A stretch of 25,241 nt of DNA from CAYJIL01 sp964370235 (GTDB lineage: Bacteria > Bacteroidota > Bacteroidia > Bacteroidales > Rikenellaceae): contig CAYJIL010000028.1 of assembly GCA_964370235.1 (NCBI GenBank), positions 1-25,241 of the forward strand, written 5' to 3'. The notes under the pieces are model-generated. The model saw only the letters and a list, made by a program, of their open reading frames with translations. It made no database searches and had not been told where the DNA came from. Each line of letters starts with the position of its first letter. Positions within the stretch are counted from its first letter, which is position 1. Below are positions 24,955-25,241 of the stretch, piece after piece. The position numbers and the translations under genes are program-made.

Positions 24955-25241
24955 ATGCTAAGAAAAGTTTTGGCAGACATAAATCGTCTTGCAACTATTG
25001 TTGATAGCTCGATTCAGAGCGACGAATTTACTGCGATCGATAAAGATTTGGTAAAAGAAAAGTTGCGTGCACTATACGAAGATGTACTGTTCATCGACTG
25101 TTATGACAGCTCCGATGACAGAGTCATCTACTTTGACGAGGACGAAGATATTGAACCACAACTAACTCTAGAAAATAACGATACCCGTGAAGATAGTGTC
25201 GATATTATCCCTATGGGTAGCGATGACGATGATTACGACGA
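24955..25241 (+). CDS. Unrecognised acidic protein, truncated at the window edge
   Basis: An open frame runs from ATG at 24955 to the end of the window (95 full codons, no stop). It begins MLRKVLADINRLATIVDSS and becomes very acidic (YFDEDEDIEP; GSDDDDYD). Residues 1-45 are amphipathic and probably helical. Low-complexity Asp/Glu-rich tracts follow. No signal peptide, no enzyme motif. The promoter 58 nt upstream and consistent codon use support a real gene. I do not recognise the family from the N-terminus; a scaffold- or coiled-coil-like protein is a guess. The C-terminal part, outside the window, would be needed. Confidence 0.7.
   Translation, partial: MLRKVLADINRLATIVDSSIQSDEFTAIDKDLVKEKLRALYEDVLFIDCYDSSDDRVIYFDEDEDIEPQLTLENNDTREDSVDIIPMGSDDDDYD

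Noticed and set aside
1..25241. Search for CRISPR arrays, complete insertion sequences, phage or defence genes
   Set aside because: No spaced direct repeats, transposase or integrase genes, or defence-type proteins are seen. The window reads as stable core chromosome.

Overview
The window looks like a chromosomal segment of a Bacteroidota bacterium, most probably order Bacteroidales; I cannot name the genus. Three things point there. Promoter-like sites repeatedly match the Bacteroidota consensus TTTG-N19-21-TAnnTTTG. Translation starts lack Shine-Dalgarno motifs. The gene set is familiar for the group: tRNA-Glu next to rpsT, a FadL/OmpP1 porin, a cytosolic-type M49 peptidase with HECLGH, and a methionyl-tRNA synthetase with a C-terminal tRNA-binding domain. 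Almost all genes are housekeeping, and I see no phage, CRISPR array, complete insertion sequence or defence system.

Layout. Positions 1-4017 are all on the minus strand: an AraC-type regulator, a tRNA-Glu/rpsT unit ending in a strong terminator, a FadL/OmpP1 outer-membrane transporter, then a stretch without genes ending in a near-perfect palindrome downstream of a PhnA/YjdM zinc-ribbon gene. At 4160-5164 a LacI-type regulator lies on the plus strand, divergent from yjdM. From 5392 to 19244 the minus strand carries, in transcriptional order from right to left: an M49 peptidase; pepE-yraN-metG; a class A penicillin-binding protein; asd-MBL hydrolase-relA; and an ABC-F ATPase.

From 19340 to 24872 the plus strand holds one tightly packed unit of seven genes, with gaps of 0-7 nt or overlaps of 1-17 nt: GNAT-like protein, cvpA, rsgA, trmH, class III aminotransferase, rnhA and gtrA. 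It starts at a good Bacteroidota promoter. An acidic, unrecognised protein with its own promoter begins at 24955 and runs off the window.

How the genes fit together. Several products serve translation and its control: S20, tRNA-Glu, MetG, RsgA, TrmH, ABC-F and the (p)ppGpp synthetase. Others serve the cell envelope (PBP1A, OmpP1, CvpA, GtrA) or peptide and amino-acid turnover (Asd, PepE, M49 peptidase, aminotransferase). The points most worth a second look are the RelA-type protein whose hydrolase ED diad is replaced while HD is kept, the 48-nt palindrome resembling IS3-family ends that is also placed as a terminator, the uncharacterised 407-residue GNAT-like protein leading the seven-gene unit, and the truncated acidic protein at the right edge.
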